Below are positions 33,302 through 43,644 of a stretch of DNA of 64,000 nt, one piece after another. The position numbers and the translations under genes are program-made. The first letter of the stretch is position 1, and every line of letters starts with the position of its first letter. The stretch comes from Arachnopeziza araneosa. Lineage: Eukaryota; Ascomycota; Leotiomycetes; Helotiales; Arachnopezizaceae. The stretch is from assembly GCA_003988855.1 (NCBI GenBank), contig QYAI01000027.1, positions 124,001 through 188,000 on the forward strand, in the 5' to 3' direction. Under the pieces are notes generated by a model. The model ran no database searches. It worked only from the letters and a program-made list of their open reading frames with translations, and was not told where the DNA came from.

Positions 33302-35317
33302 CTATCTCAATCCAAGAACATTCTTCTCCATAACCTTTACCCCATCTCGGACGGCGGGAGAGAAATGTTTTCGTAGCAGCTCTCCTTCCCATATCGTGGC
33401 TGCAAATGGATTACTTCCTTCTACTTCATCACCGAGAGCATCAAATGTTCCATCTCCTCTCCTCTCGTCCGTGTTCCAAAGTGAAGCAATTTTCTTCTCG
33501 TGTACTTTGGTTACTTTTCCTAAAAGACTAACCACAGCTGTACATGACTTTTCGGGAAGATGAAGCGAGGACGTTAGGAGTTGTTTCGTGAAAGCTGCAA
33601 TTCGAAGGGGTGGAACAGCTCTAGCTGCAAGAGGTGGTGTCAAGACGGAAGATAGTGATCGGAGCAGGAGAACGGTTGTCGTTTGGATATTGATTTTGTT
33701 GTTAGCTGTCGGGTTCGGATTATTGGGATCCGGAAGATGAAGGGATTTAGCACTCAACTCAATATCTGGATTGAGTGAGAGTGCGTAGAGTGTGCGGTAG
33801 AGATGTGTGATGAAGAAACTTAGATCCAAGCTTAGCGTGGCTTGAGCTTTAGCTGCATCCTGACCTTCGAGAAGGGCAAAAGCTGTGATTATACAAAGAA
33901 GTGCTTCTCGAGTGAGATTTCGTGTTGTTTCTTCATCTGCAGTCTCCTCCTCTTCCACATCGTCTCCAGTTTCAGCATGACCAATCAGATCTTTTAAGGC
34001 TTCGAGCAGATCACCGAAAAAGTCCTGGTTGATCAAGTGAGCATATCGTCCCAGGCCTTCGAGCACGGCGCCCATCAGATTGGGCGATCGCGTTTTGAGA
34101 ATCCGGAAATAGGTAACGAAAACTAGTTTCAGTGTTTCCGACTGCATCCGGTCACGCTCTTCATGACTGACTGTCGCATCTGCCTGTTTCATCTCCTTCT
34201 CAACGATCTGCTGTTCCTTCAATAATTTTCTCTCCTTCTTGGTCCTGAATACTCGCTTCTCCTTCAACTTCTTGCCCTGAATCTCCTGAGTTCTTGGCTT
34301 GTCAATATGATTTGTTGAGGCCTTCCAGGAAAATTCAGAGAGTAACCGTAGGTGTAGGAAAGTATTCAGCACACTTTCATCAACTCGATATCCTCTTGCT
34401 TTCATCATCTTTGTAAGAATTGAAACAGCATCCAGGGAGGGAGTACCATCGTCATCTTCTCTGAAGACTGTCTCGATTGTCTCTCGACACTTGACAAAAT
34501 CTGCATCAACCTTTCTCGTGCTTAATTTCCCAACTAATATCTTCAACAAGTCACCACGGAAGTTGAAATGCGGGACAGCGACGAGAAGAGCACAAGCACA
34601 AGCGATTGCAATACTTCCAAGACTCGATCCTCCGTCCCTTGACGATCCACCTTGCCCAGATTGTGCCAGCTTCGCCAACTCTCGGATATATCCTTGGTAA
34701 CCTCCAACGAGTGCCTGTTCGTATGCTCGTATTCTCTTTACCTCTTTTGAAACCTTGACTTCCATATCTTCTTCTGATAGTGGTCGTATCCGGTATCCAG
34801 GTATAACATCTTTGTAAACTGCTAATTGTGTCATCAGGGCCAGCTTCTTGATGGTTGTGTTTTGCGAGTGACCAAACTGCGCCAAAGTCTTGAAAGCTCC
34901 AACATGTTCTTCTGGATCCCCTTCTCGTAGTAAGAGTGCTATTCTTGCCAACTCTTCTTGCGCTTCTAATATCTGTTGTCGCATGGGAACTGTAGGTATT
35001 TTTGGAGCCTCTACCTCCTCTGATTCCTCTGCGCCGAGCCATTCGAGGTCGCTCTCTGCTTCTTCTACAACTTCAGTAACCTCAGCTTGTTGAATTATCC
35101 CTTCTGCAGTCTTGATAGGTAATCTTGTACTCTCTTTTTGCTTCTTATTTCCCTTTCTCGGCCTCGTCTCATAGTCCTGCTCCAGATTCCAGCTTGCGGC
35201 TTGCTTGAAGAAAGCATTTTCTTCAGGAGCATTGTCGAGTGTAGAGGGAGATGAGTCTTCGCCATCCGTCGCAGGAGGTGTTAGCTTTCGCCGCTTGACT
35301 GCTGGTATTCTAGCCAT
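33302..35317 (-). CDS. NOC3: Nucleolar complex-associated protein 3 (Noc3)
   Basis: Noc3 acts with Noc2 in intranuclear transport and maturation of pre-60S particles, and in yeast also in replication initiation. The uninterrupted minus-strand frame encodes 671 aa from ATG 35317 (MARIPAVKRRKL, a basic nuclear-type N-terminus). Family features are DLEWLGAEESEE, the NOC3 N-terminal helical domain (SKEVKRIRAYEQALVGGYQGY), a Lys-rich stretch (KEKRVFRTKKERKLLKEQQI) and the C-terminal CBF/Mak21-like part (FGDLLEALKDLIGHA). The frame remains open upstream to 35437 with a poly-Pro run, which I treat as leader. Divergent from NIP7 with 147 bp between start codons. Confidence 0.93.
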   Translation of the reverse strand: MARIPAVKRRKLTPPATDGEDSSPSTLDNAPEENAFFKQAASWNLEQDYETRPRKGNKKQKESTRLPIKTAEGIIQQAEVTEVVEEAESDLEWLGAEESEEVEAPKIPTVPMRQQILEAQEELARIALLLREGDPEEHVGAFKTLAQFGHSQNTTIKKLALMTQLAVYKDVIPGYRIRPLSEEDMEVKVSKEVKRIRAYEQALVGGYQGYIRELAKLAQSGQGGSSRDGGSSLGSIAIACACALLVAVPHFNFRGDLLKILVGKLSTRKVDADFVKCRETIETVFREDDDGTPSLDAVSILTKMMKARGYRVDESVLNTFLHLRLLSEFSWKASTNHIDKPRTQEIQGKKLKEKRVFRTKKERKLLKEQQIVEKEMKQADATVSHEERDRMQSETLKLVFVTYFRILKTRSPNLMGAVLEGLGRYAHLINQDFFGDLLEALKDLIGHAETGDDVEEEETADEETTRNLTREALLCIITAFALLEGQDAAKAQATLSLDLSFFITHLYRTLYALSLNPDIELSAKSLHLPDPNNPNPTANNKINIQTTTVLLLRSLSSVLTPPLAARAVPPLRIAAFTKQLLTSSLHLPEKSCTAVVSLLGKVTKVHEKKIASLWNTDERRGDGTFDALGDEVEGSNPFAATIWEGELLRKHFSPAVRDGVKVMEKNVLGLR

Positions 35318-35464
35318 GTTATGTGGTGTGGGAGGTGGAGGTGGAGGTGGAATTTCGTGATGGAAATTTTGGTGATGCGGCCGCACCAAAAAAAAAAGTT
35401 TGGATTTGGAAAGTTCCCCGCCAAAGCAACGAAACACATTTACAACTCCACAACATCAGACACA
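35318..35464. promoter_or_regulatory. Compact divergent promoter NOC3 / NIP7
   Basis: 147 bp shared by two pre-60S assembly genes. It contains GGAGGTGGAGGTGGAGGTGG, a GGAAATTTT stretch and an A10 run near 35388-35397. Both genes must be driven from here; joint regulation is inference. Confidence 0.55.
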
Positions 35465-36175
35465 ATGAGGGCGCTTACTGAAGAAGAGACCAAGACTTGT
35501 AAGAACCCATGGTGTTTCCTTCAGTGGTCTCTGCAGGCTGAGAAATATTCTTTCTGCTCTTGAACTGCCGGGGTACGAAATGCTAACTCAAGCTCAAGTG
35601 TTTGCGAAGCTTGCCAATTACACAGGAAACTCTTTGAAGAACCTTATCGCACCGCTTACGGACGGACCAAGCGAAGATAGATATGTTTTCAGGCTTCATC
35701 AATCGAGATGTTACTACGTGCGCCTTTCTCTGGCCAACCTGGCGATCTCAGTATCAAGAGATAAACTACTGTCATTAGGGACATGTCTAGGTATGGCTTT
35801 ATCTTGTGCTCGCGCATCATCTGACATCTCCCAGGGAAATTTACAAAGACAGGGAAGTTCAGACTTCACATCACAGCCCTTCCAATTCTCTCCGAGCATG
35901 CTAGATACAAGGTCTGGGTTAAGGCCAACGGAGAGATGCCGTTCTTGTATGGTGGACACGTTGTAAAAGCACATGTTGGAAGAGTCTCAGATGATACGCC
36001 AGAACATCAAGGTGTGATAGTCTACTCGATGAATGACACACCTCTGGGATTTGGAGTTACAGCAAGGAGCACACAGGAGGCGAGAAGACTAGACCCTACA
36101 GGAATTACATGCTTTAGGCAAGCGGACTGTGGAGAATATCTGAGAGATGAGGACACACTTTTTGCAACAAGCTAA
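35465..36175 (+). CDS. NIP7: 60S ribosome subunit biogenesis protein Nip7
   Basis: Nip7 is a PUA-domain protein needed for 27S pre-rRNA processing in pre-60S particles. Three exons (35465-35498, 35599-35790, 35835-36175) join in frame and give 188 aa, close to the usual 180. The first exon encodes MRALTEEETKT and the intron splits a Leu codon before FAKLANY. Family blocks: YVFRLHQSRCYYVRL, ISVSRDKLLSLGTCLGKFTK across intron 2, FRLHITALPILSEHARYKVW, then the PUA domain with GEMPFLYGGHVVKAHVGR and GVIVYSMNDTPLGFGVTARS. The end is DEDTLFATS. Without splicing out the 100-nt first intron the start is not connected to the body. Confidence 0.95.
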
Positions 36176-36647
36176 GTAGTAACTAATAAGCACTGCATAT
36201 TGGAGTTTGGGAGCCAGAAAAACCTAAGGCGTTGGGATAAAGTTCTTGTCTTATAACAGATACGGTTGAGCGTTTGTAGAAAGAATAAATAACATTGACT
36301 TAGCAATGGTCAAGCAATTAGTCTTTGATCAGAATTACAGGTGACAGAACTACCCTTTAGACTAGTTATATCTACCTAGAAGATACCTAATCATGAAGTT
36401 TGTACTATCCAAACCCTGCCAAAATTCTCTCTCTCTCGGAACCTTATAACTCGTAAATAAAGAGTAATGGTATTCTGTCGTGCTGAAATTTATATCACGT
36501 GAATCGGATCGGAAAAACACAACCGGAAGGCTGATGAAAAGTTATGAATGCCATCTCCTTACAGCTCACACGACCACAATAACGAACGACTTTGACGCAT
36601 TAAGCCATTTTGCGAACAATGCAATAATTAATCAGTCTCATGTCATC
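36176..36647. other. Intergenic region NIP7 / MRH4
   Basis: Same-strand spacing of 472 bp. An open frame from 36480 runs into MRH4 but reads like leader. No repeat or other gene. Confidence 0.45.
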
Positions 36648-38495
36648 ATGCTACGGCCAAAAAGTTCGACATGCTTGCTCTGTTCGTTCAGAGCAGCCCG
36701 CAAGGCTCCAAGTCAATGGCCAACCCAGCAGAAGGCCTCTCTAAGCTTCAAGACGAAACAACCTAAACGAATGAGCTTGGCACCCTCCAGCAGAGTCAGC
36801 TCAGGCGAAGGCAGTATCAAACCCAATCGAAGGAGGCAAGATGGACCATTTGGTGGCATGAATCAGAAGCTTGCTAGCATCAGAGGAGTTCCAGAGAAGA
36901 CTGAATTGATCCGAAAGACAAACGAGGACCCGAGACTCACGAATAGATTCAAAGAAAAAAGACGTGGAAAGGTTGATCGAGGGTTCAAAGCTCTGAAAAT
37001 GCAGAGTGCCTTGACGCCATTATCATACGAACAGCGATCGAGGCTGAAGAGAGTGGCACAGGAGGTGGAAACCTTTTCGCAATTCCCATTGTTGAAATCA
37101 GTCACGGATTCTATATATACTCAAGCTTTGAAAGGCATGGTTGATGTTAAGCCTACCCCTGTGCAAAAGATTGCTATACCAGCGCTTTTAGGAGAGGGGA
37201 AGAGGAAAGTAAAACAGGAAAAGGAGGAATTTTTGATCGCTGCAGAGACTGGATCTGGAAAGACTTTATCATACCTGATTCCTACGATTAATGCTATCAA
37301 GTTAGCAGAAGCGAAGGACGTCGATATCTTAGAATACGAAAAAGCTTTAAAGGAGGAAAAGGAGAAGATCAGTATGCCTTTTGCGTCGCCACAGGTGTCG
37401 GATATGCCACATCCTACTACCGGAAGACCAAGAGCAATCATACTCGTGCCTACTCAGGAACTGGTACAGCAGGTTGGAGAGCTTGTAAAGTTGTTTGGGC
37501 ATACAGTTAAATATCGATCGACCATGATTTCAACGGCCTTTACTTCGACGGTCATTCGAAATCGATTATTCTCGCCGAAAGGGATTGATATTCTTGTCTC
37601 AACTCCTTCTCTGTTGAACTCGATTGCTGACTCGGATCCGAATATTCTCTCTCGAGTTACCCATTTGATTATTGATGAGGCTGATTCTCTGATGGATCGT
37701 GGCTTTGCTCCATTGACCTCAGCTATCATCGATAGGGCTACTCCTTCTTTGAAGCAACTGATTATGTGTTCAGCAACGATACCTAGAAGTTTGAACAAAT
37801 ATCTTCAGACGAGATTCCCTGATATCAATCGACTCGTTACGCCTAATCTTCACGCGATCCCTCGTCGTGTTCAGCTTGGTGTCGTGGATATTGAACGAAC
37901 TCCATACCAGGGAAATAAAGATCTGGCTTGTGCTGATACAATCTGGTCAATTGGAAAGTCATCAGCTGATCATGATGGACCTGTCAAGGGAATGACAGAC
38001 GTGAAGCGGGTTTTGGTGTTTGTGAATGAGCGAGAGAAGACTTTGGAGCTCAGAGATTACCTTGTCTCGAAAGGGATTGACGCCATTGCTCTGAGTCGAG
38101 ATACTGTTGATGAGCGACAGGGAGATTTTCTGGCATCGTTCAAAGATGGGAATCCTGTTCTGACATCAAAAGCTGATCATCCTGGATCACTCTCTGATAA
38201 TCAGCCGAATTATGTTCCATTCGGTCAGGTTTTACCACCAGTAAAGAAGTCATTACCGAATGTGAAGGTTGTGGTTGCGACAGATCTGGGCTCAAGAGGA
38301 ATTGATACTCTGGCAGTAAGGAATGTTATTTTATACGATGTACCACATACTACGATTGATTTCATTCATAGACTTGGGAGAACAGGAAGAATGGGAAGGA
38401 GAGGAAAAGGTTATGTTTTAGTAGGGAAGAATGATAGGAGGGATGTAGTAGCTGAGGTTAGAGAAGGCATGTTCTTGGGTAGGGCTCTGATTTAG
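36648..38495 (+). CDS. MRH4: Mitochondrial DEAD-box RNA helicase Mrh4
   Basis: Mrh4 is a mitochondrial RNA helicase needed for late assembly of the mitochondrial large ribosomal subunit. The single exon gives 615 aa from ATG 36648, whose N-terminus is basic and Ser-rich (MLRPKSSTCLLCSFRAARKA), fitting a targeting peptide. Helicase motifs in order: Q motif (PTPVQKIAIPALL), motif I AAETGSGKT near residue 199, motif Ia LVPTQELVQQV, motif II IIDEADSL near 343, motif III CSATI, ATDLGSRGIDT, and motif VI HRLGRTGRMGRRG near 574. Insertions such as LEYEKALKEEKEKIS between I and Ia are typical of Mrh4 rather than eIF4A. The frame is open upstream to 36480; I reject this since the internal ATG starts the targeting signal. 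Confidence 0.92.
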   Translation: MLRPKSSTCLLCSFRAARKAPSQWPTQQKASLSFKTKQPKRMSLAPSSRVSSGEGSIKPNRRRQDGPFGGMNQKLASIRGVPEKTELIRKTNEDPRLTNRFKEKRRGKVDRGFKALKMQSALTPLSYEQRSRLKRVAQEVETFSQFPLLKSVTDSIYTQALKGMVDVKPTPVQKIAIPALLGEGKRKVKQEKEEFLIAAETGSGKTLSYLIPTINAIKLAEAKDVDILEYEKALKEEKEKISMPFASPQVSDMPHPTTGRPRAIILVPTQELVQQVGELVKLFGHTVKYRSTMISTAFTSTVIRNRLFSPKGIDILVSTPSLLNSIADSDPNILSRVTHLIIDEADSLMDRGFAPLTSAIIDRATPSLKQLIMCSATIPRSLNKYLQTRFPDINRLVTPNLHAIPRRVQLGVVDIERTPYQGNKDLACADTIWSIGKSSADHDGPVKGMTDVKRVLVFVNEREKTLELRDYLVSKGIDAIALSRDTVDERQGDFLASFKDGNPVLTSKADHPGSLSDNQPNYVPFGQVLPPVKKSLPNVKVVVATDLGSRGIDTLAVRNVILYDVPHTTIDFIHRLGRTGRMGRRGKGYVLVGKNDRRDVVAEVREGMFLGRALI

Positions 38496-39142
38496 AGAAT
38501 ATAGAATATGTAGCATATGTATAGTATGTATGGATATACCCCTCTGGCTACCTATTTTTGAAGCTGGTGTTTGACCCCCGTTGCTGCTCTGCTTGTTGAG
38601 CTGAAGAATGATAATTTTGATGGGTCTTCATAGCAAATCACTAAGTCAGTAACGCCTCGAGTAATTTACATAGGTTTAATCTTGCTCAATCCTATTCTTA
38701 ATCAAACGATATTTTGCTAGTCCAAGAATGGAAGGTGCTTCGTGTTTAAGGTGCATCCTCTTCAACTCCACATTCTATGAGTAATATGCATCCTGTAAGC
38801 AGGGTTGAAGCTCCATGAAAATATTTATCACTACAGCGAAGGAATTTAGTAGCAAAAATCACGATATGATGGAGATAATGATCAAGAGTGTGACACTATG
38901 CAGTAGTTATCATTTCGTAAGTGAAAGCTAAAAATCTCTGGATATCTCGGCTGTATTTATTGACTTTTGAGATCAGGCCAAGTCAAAGGTGAAGTAGCGA
39001 ATTAGCAATGGACCCAAAGATACTTGGTTTTGATAATTGTTAAGCCGCAATAATTCACTCCGTCCAGTAGCTCAAACATCCTAGCTTTCCCTTCTCATTC
39101 TCCACCAAATCCACAACAACTACGACAACCACAATATTCACG
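38496..39142. other. Intergenic region, no gene seen
   Basis: About 0.65 kb AT-rich flank between MRH4 and the MYND gene. No repeat recognised. Confidence 0.45.
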
Positions 39143-40297
39143 ATGAAGTGCGCCAATTGCAAGAAGATTGGTAGTCTTGCTTGTGCTTCATGCAAGAATA
39201 GCGTCGTCCTTGTTGGAGATGCAGCGATCGTTCACTACTGTGGTTTAGATTGCCAGAGAGCGGACTGGGCAAAGCACAAGCCAATCTGTCACCGTCTTAG
39301 GGATCGTACAAAGTTGTATCGAGTGGCCGAGATAGCTCAAAAACTTTGGTATATCTATCGAGAACTTTGCTGGGCTCGAGTAGATGTACAGGCAGTGCAG
39401 AAAGTTAGTGGTCACTTGATTTTGCGTGGTGAGGTGAGATTATACACCTTTCTTGCGTGAATCTCTAAGTTCTTTCAAATAACTAATCAATTCCTCCTGT
39501 AGGTTGATGATGACCGTTCATGGATAGAAAACCCCATAAACTTTCCTTCGACATTGTTTTCCTCCACTGAAGACAGAAATGCCGCTTTGGGATATCTAGG
39601 TTGCATTGACGGTATGAGGTGGATGATGGAATTTGTTGTTGGAATCTTGAAGCGTAAGAACTAAAATGTCTCAGATATCCCGTAATACTTATCTCTCTTA
39701 GATGACGTCTCCGAAGCTCAGCATGTTATGTTCAAGACGAAAAATGATAGGCTCCGGACCAGACATATTTCTCTGACAGGCCCCATGGAAATTCATAGTG
39801 GAGGAATCACCCATGAGATTTTGAAGGTTACTCTGGTCTCTGGAGAGATTTATGCGGTTGATCTTGCCGGAGCCCAATACGGTTATTCTGAGCCCGTTGT
39901 AGCGTGGCAAAAATATGTTAACCAACGAGTACTGCAAATATTCAGCTGCAGTGACCCGCCTGAGCCCTACCGTGTCTTGAAGATAGACGATTACAGTTTA
40001 CAAGCACAGTTCAGCTTACAAATGAAGATTGAAAAGGTCGGGAACCGGGGACGAATTTCCTCAATGGATAGCCTCGAGGTGATGGGGCTCAACATGCTGG
40101 AGTGGCAATTTTGTGGGAGATTTCCAATCCAAAACATGTGGAAGCTTTCAGAAGAAGAATTCCGGATCAAGAGTGTTGATTTAGTAAACTTCATTGAGTG
40201 GATGCTTCATCGCAACCCCTCTTGGAAATGGTTTACCGCAAACGGCAGGAAATTGGCACAAGAGGTCGGAGAGCACTGGGTTTATGGGAAGAAGTGA
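39143..40297 (+). CDS. MYND zinc-finger protein, uncharacterised
   Basis: Three exons (39143-39433, 39503-39653, 39702-40297) give 345 aa. The N-terminal MYND finger binds two zinc ions and usually mediates protein-protein contacts. Its ligands are visible in CANCKKIG, CASC, HYCGLDCQRADW and HKPICHRL (residues 3-50). The rest has no motif I recognise: it contains LGCIDGMRWMMEFVVGIL, EILKVTLVSGEIYAVDLAGA and FIEWMLHRNPSWKW. This architecture, one MYND finger followed by a long unrelated region, is common in large lineage-expanded families of filamentous fungi. No SET domain is visible, so it is not a SMYD-type methyltransferase. Introns are 48-69 nt with GTGAGA and GTAAGA donors. Confidence 0.82.
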
Positions 40298-40924
40298 CAT
40301 AATTTTCCGGCTCTTGAGCAAAGAAATGCTGGATAAAAGTTAGAGTAAGCAATTGCGGCAAGCGTTGAGAAATTGATTCGGGCTTCAGCTTAGGCATCAT
40401 GGATAAAATATCGAATGAGAAGCTTGAGCATAAAAGAATGCCAAGGAGATAAAACAATATCCTTCGCTGTTTCTAGCATCGCAATGAGTATGTCGAGCTT
40501 TTAATACAGCTTCCACGGCGTGAGAACTCTAAAAATACAGCTCTCTTACAAATACTTGTGTTTATTTCCCTTGACTTACAAAATCTCCTGGTACAGGGAC
40601 AAACTTTTGTTTCCATTGATCAAGCAAAGGACAGCTCCTGACTGAGCTGAGCGAGGCTGATACCAGCGAAAAACATCTATTTCGAATAAAAGTTAAGCAA
40701 CTTTCATTGCCTCAGCGCTATGAAATAAGGTCTCGAGGCTAGAGCGCACCGAGGCGGTTTGAGATAGCATGACGGCCAAGACGAGCTTTGGATGGTATTG
40801 AACGACTATTTCTTGCTCGTGTTTAACATGAGGCAAGGTAGAAAGCACCAAATTAAATTCCACGCGTTCAATAAGGAAGGTTTATGCTATTGTTCTACAC
40901 GGTCTTTGTATTTACTTTACCATA
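40298..40924. other. Gene-less stretch before the inverted-repeat element
   Basis: No gene seen in about 0.6 kb downstream of the MYND gene. Confidence 0.4.
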
Positions 40925-41232
40925 CGGAGGTTCCGCAAAAAGTCTCCGGACTACAGGCCTTGGGCCCCGAAGGCACTGTAATGGCCTGTAACTTATGATT
41001 TTCACAATTTTTAGGCCTTACTAACCTTAGTATGCAAGATACCCTATAGTTAGAGCCTGAAGGCTTTCAAGCAGCTCTGTTATAGGCTCTTGCAATAGTA
41101 GAGGCACCTTAAAATTACTGTGAGTCAAACTCTATTGGCCCTGAAATAGCGGTACAGGAGGGCCTTCTAGGGTATGTTGCCGTCCTTAGGCCTGAGGCCC
41201 TGAAGTCCGGAGACTTTTTGCGGGAACCTCGG
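40925..41232. mobile_element. MITE-like 308-bp element with about 36-bp terminal inverted repeats
   Basis: The left end (40925 onward) reads CGGAGGTTCCGCAAAAAGTC followed by TCCGGACT. The reverse complement of the right end (41232 backward) reads CCGAGGTTCCCGCAAAAAGT followed by CTCCGGACTT. They match over about 36 bp with a few differences, including one base gained or lost. Each end is flanked by TA (40923-40924, 41233-41234), fitting the TA target duplication of Tc1/mariner-type elements. The interior has no coding capacity and carries several AGGCCT/TAAGGCC-type palindromic words. It is therefore non-autonomous. Confidence 0.8.
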
Positions 41233-41754
41233 TACTACCATAGGCTCGCTTAATGCCCCTGATCTTGGTCGACGGTTGGGTTAGGATTCGATTGATGGAC
41301 AGTTTCCAGACGATAGGATTGAATTTACTGCATTGGCGGTTTTGTGGGAAGCACCAAGTAAAAAGATGCGGAATCTGCTAGATTGAATAATTCAGATTAG
41401 GGGTTGATAATTTGGTCAACGTCATTGAGGGGATCGGGAGTAGCTTGGGTAGTGGTTCATCTTTTAATGGTGTGAGGTTAGTGATTAGAGACCGGAGAAG
41501 GCCAGGGTTACACGTCAATGTAAGATTTTGGGGCATTGGCTACTGAACTCAACAGGGGTTTGTTGCTCTCCTAGGCGACGATTGGCTCAGGGCTTACACT
41601 TGCTGGTCTAAGACATCAGGTACGAAATGTTTCGTTTAAACATTATTTGGTATATGCACTATTTGTTCAACTCATCGGCGCGGTTGATTTTGTACAAGTG
41701 ATTTTATTCTTAATTACACAGCTAGTTTACAGAGTATCAAGTCGAGAGGAATTG
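41233..41754. other. Gene-less stretch
   Basis: About 0.5 kb between the inverted-repeat element and the HET remnant; no gene seen. Confidence 0.4.
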
Positions 41755-42360
41755 TCAGTCAAGTTTAAACTCCTGTTCCCTAGCCATCTCAGGTATAGGA
41801 TCAACTGCTTCTCCATCCATAATGCTGTAAACATAGCACTCGCCAATGAACTAGTATTCTCGAGTGTCTTTCACCTGCCGCAGTACGACAGGCACCGAAC
41901 AACCAAACAAAACACAGATGACGTCGTGTAGTTGTGCTTTATGCGGAGCTATGCCAATATATTTTTGGCCAGTATCCCCACGTGTTCGGATGATAGTCCG
42001 ATTCCAGACGACTTGCTGTACACGATCGAGGAATTCGACCTTTGCCGATGGTGTTCCTGGCATGTCTTTGAGATTGTTCGTATTGAAATAAGTCTCCGCT
42101 TGAGTACTGTATCATTCTAAACAAGCTTCACATGCTCTACGGTACCAACTCGGAGCATTTGTACCGTCTGGCCCTCGATCGGCAACCATGATTTGCCATA
42201 CTTGATCAATATCCATGTCTTTTTGGTCTTTTGACCAACCGCATAGTTCAAGAGCGGTGCGACTAATGACAGGACCGAGAACTAGTCCGGTTTCTTCAGT
42301 CGTATCGAGCTCAAATCCTTTGACATAAAGTATCCCATCAAAGCGTGGGGGCAACCCCTC
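41755..42360 (-). pseudogene. C-terminal remnant of a HET-domain protein
   Basis: On the minus strand one frame reads through typical C-terminal HET-protein blocks: FDGILYVKGFELDT, ADRGPDG, KYIGIAPHKAQLHDVICVLF and, at the end, GECYVYSIMDGEAVDP. It is interrupted by TGA at 42114-42112 and TAG at 41853-41851 and ends in TGA at 41757-41755. Both internal stops occur where a C-to-T change in an Arg or Gln codon would make them, which fits RIP-like mutation; this is inference. The N-terminal HET domain is absent. Upstream of about 42360 the frame meets a stop and the similarity ends, so the gene is truncated as well as mutated. Confidence 0.8.
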
Positions 42361-43019
42361 CCTCCCGTCCTGATATTAATGTAGAAACGAATTATGGCTT
42401 AAACCAAGCTCAACATCACAATTCAACAGGGCCTCTCTTACAACGCATAAACGACATCGATGCTGCTATCTCCAGACTAGAGGAAGCTCAAACGGAATTG
42501 AAGCGCTCCTTCCACGAGATCTCAAGGGAGTCAAAACGATTGATCAAATGTTGGAAAAGGTGAACATGGCTGTGATGATGAGATTTTCCATGATTGACAC
42601 GTATCTCAAAACGGAGGGAAATCATGAAGATGGAATTGAGATCGATCAAGTAAACGTGAGAGACGAAGGTATAGAGTTCTTTACCTTCCTGTTGACACCT
42701 GCTAATCAATACCTCCGGTCAACTTAAACTATCATCCTAGGTTGTGCAAATCAAATGCATCTCCCCTTGAACATTCAAGGCCCATCAAACCTCTAAGCCG
42801 GACCAAATCTATGGAAATTGTCAAAAATCAATGTGCGTGTTTCTCTACCCCAAATTCAAAATAGCACTGACCAATATTACTGCAGTGGTGATCGCATGGG
42901 TATCTACCACAAGGGGTGACGCTACACTCACAAGTATCGTTATCCTTTTCATTTTGCTCATCGCGTTAAAATTCTTGCAATGGCTCTTGATTGGAGATTT
43001 CATCGTGTATCCAGTATAA
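42345..43019 (+). pseudogene. Broken coiled-coil / membrane protein fragment, unrecognised
   Basis: A plus-strand frame lacking an ATG runs from the HET remnant border and encodes a coiled-coil-like stretch (ISRLEEAQTELKRSFHEIS). It stops at 42561-42563. A shift of one base near 42540 continues it as IDQMLEKVNMAVMMRFSMID, so a one-base loss is likely. Downstream, an intron-like segment (GTGCGT to CAG, about 42835-42885) would join KSMEIVKNQ to a hydrophobic helix (TSIVILFILLIALKFLQWLL) ending at 43019. Phases between the parts do not all match. I read this as a decayed gene with an N-terminal truncation, but a spliced short gene remains possible. Function unknown. Confidence 0.4.
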
Positions 43020-43644
43020 ATAAAGAATCATATGGCAATGCTTTCACAGAATTTCAAAATGGCGTGCCTATAAAGCCAGGAGACTTTGGTCATGAATGCC
43101 CTGCTAAGCCTATTTTGGTCACCTCGTGTTGCTTCTCTGCTAGAAGTATCTTTGCAAATATTCAATGGTTAGATTCTGGACCTCTAGCTAGGCGGCGAGG
43201 GTTCCATTTAGGTCTCTCGCTGACCATGTTAACTTACACAAAATCGTAGCCATGTAGCTTGAATGAAGTTTTTCTCCCATTACCCATTCTGCTAAAGAGC
43301 GCTGGATGTTTCACGAAATGTATCACGATATCTCCTGGTACAGAATCTCTCAAGTGAACTGAGACAGTGTCTAATGTCGCTACTTGTTAGAAAATACAAG
43401 GATCCTGCTAGAGCTGACTTAGATCTCAGTCGCACGTACGTAATAGCACAGCTCACAATCTAGCGTTATCGACTTAAATGTCGGCATCTGACAAATTATA
43501 CATTGTGCTAAAGCTGCTAAAGACTACCATTTTACAGTTCCACAAACTCCGTCGCGTGACCCTCCCTGATTCTAGGATTTGCTGCAAAACTTGCCAACTA
43601 ACCCTGCAGTCTACCAAGTTAAGCAGGCTTAACATTGCTTCATC
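43020..43644. other. Gene-less stretch
   Basis: About 0.6 kb with no supported gene; short frames look like chance. Confidence 0.4.
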
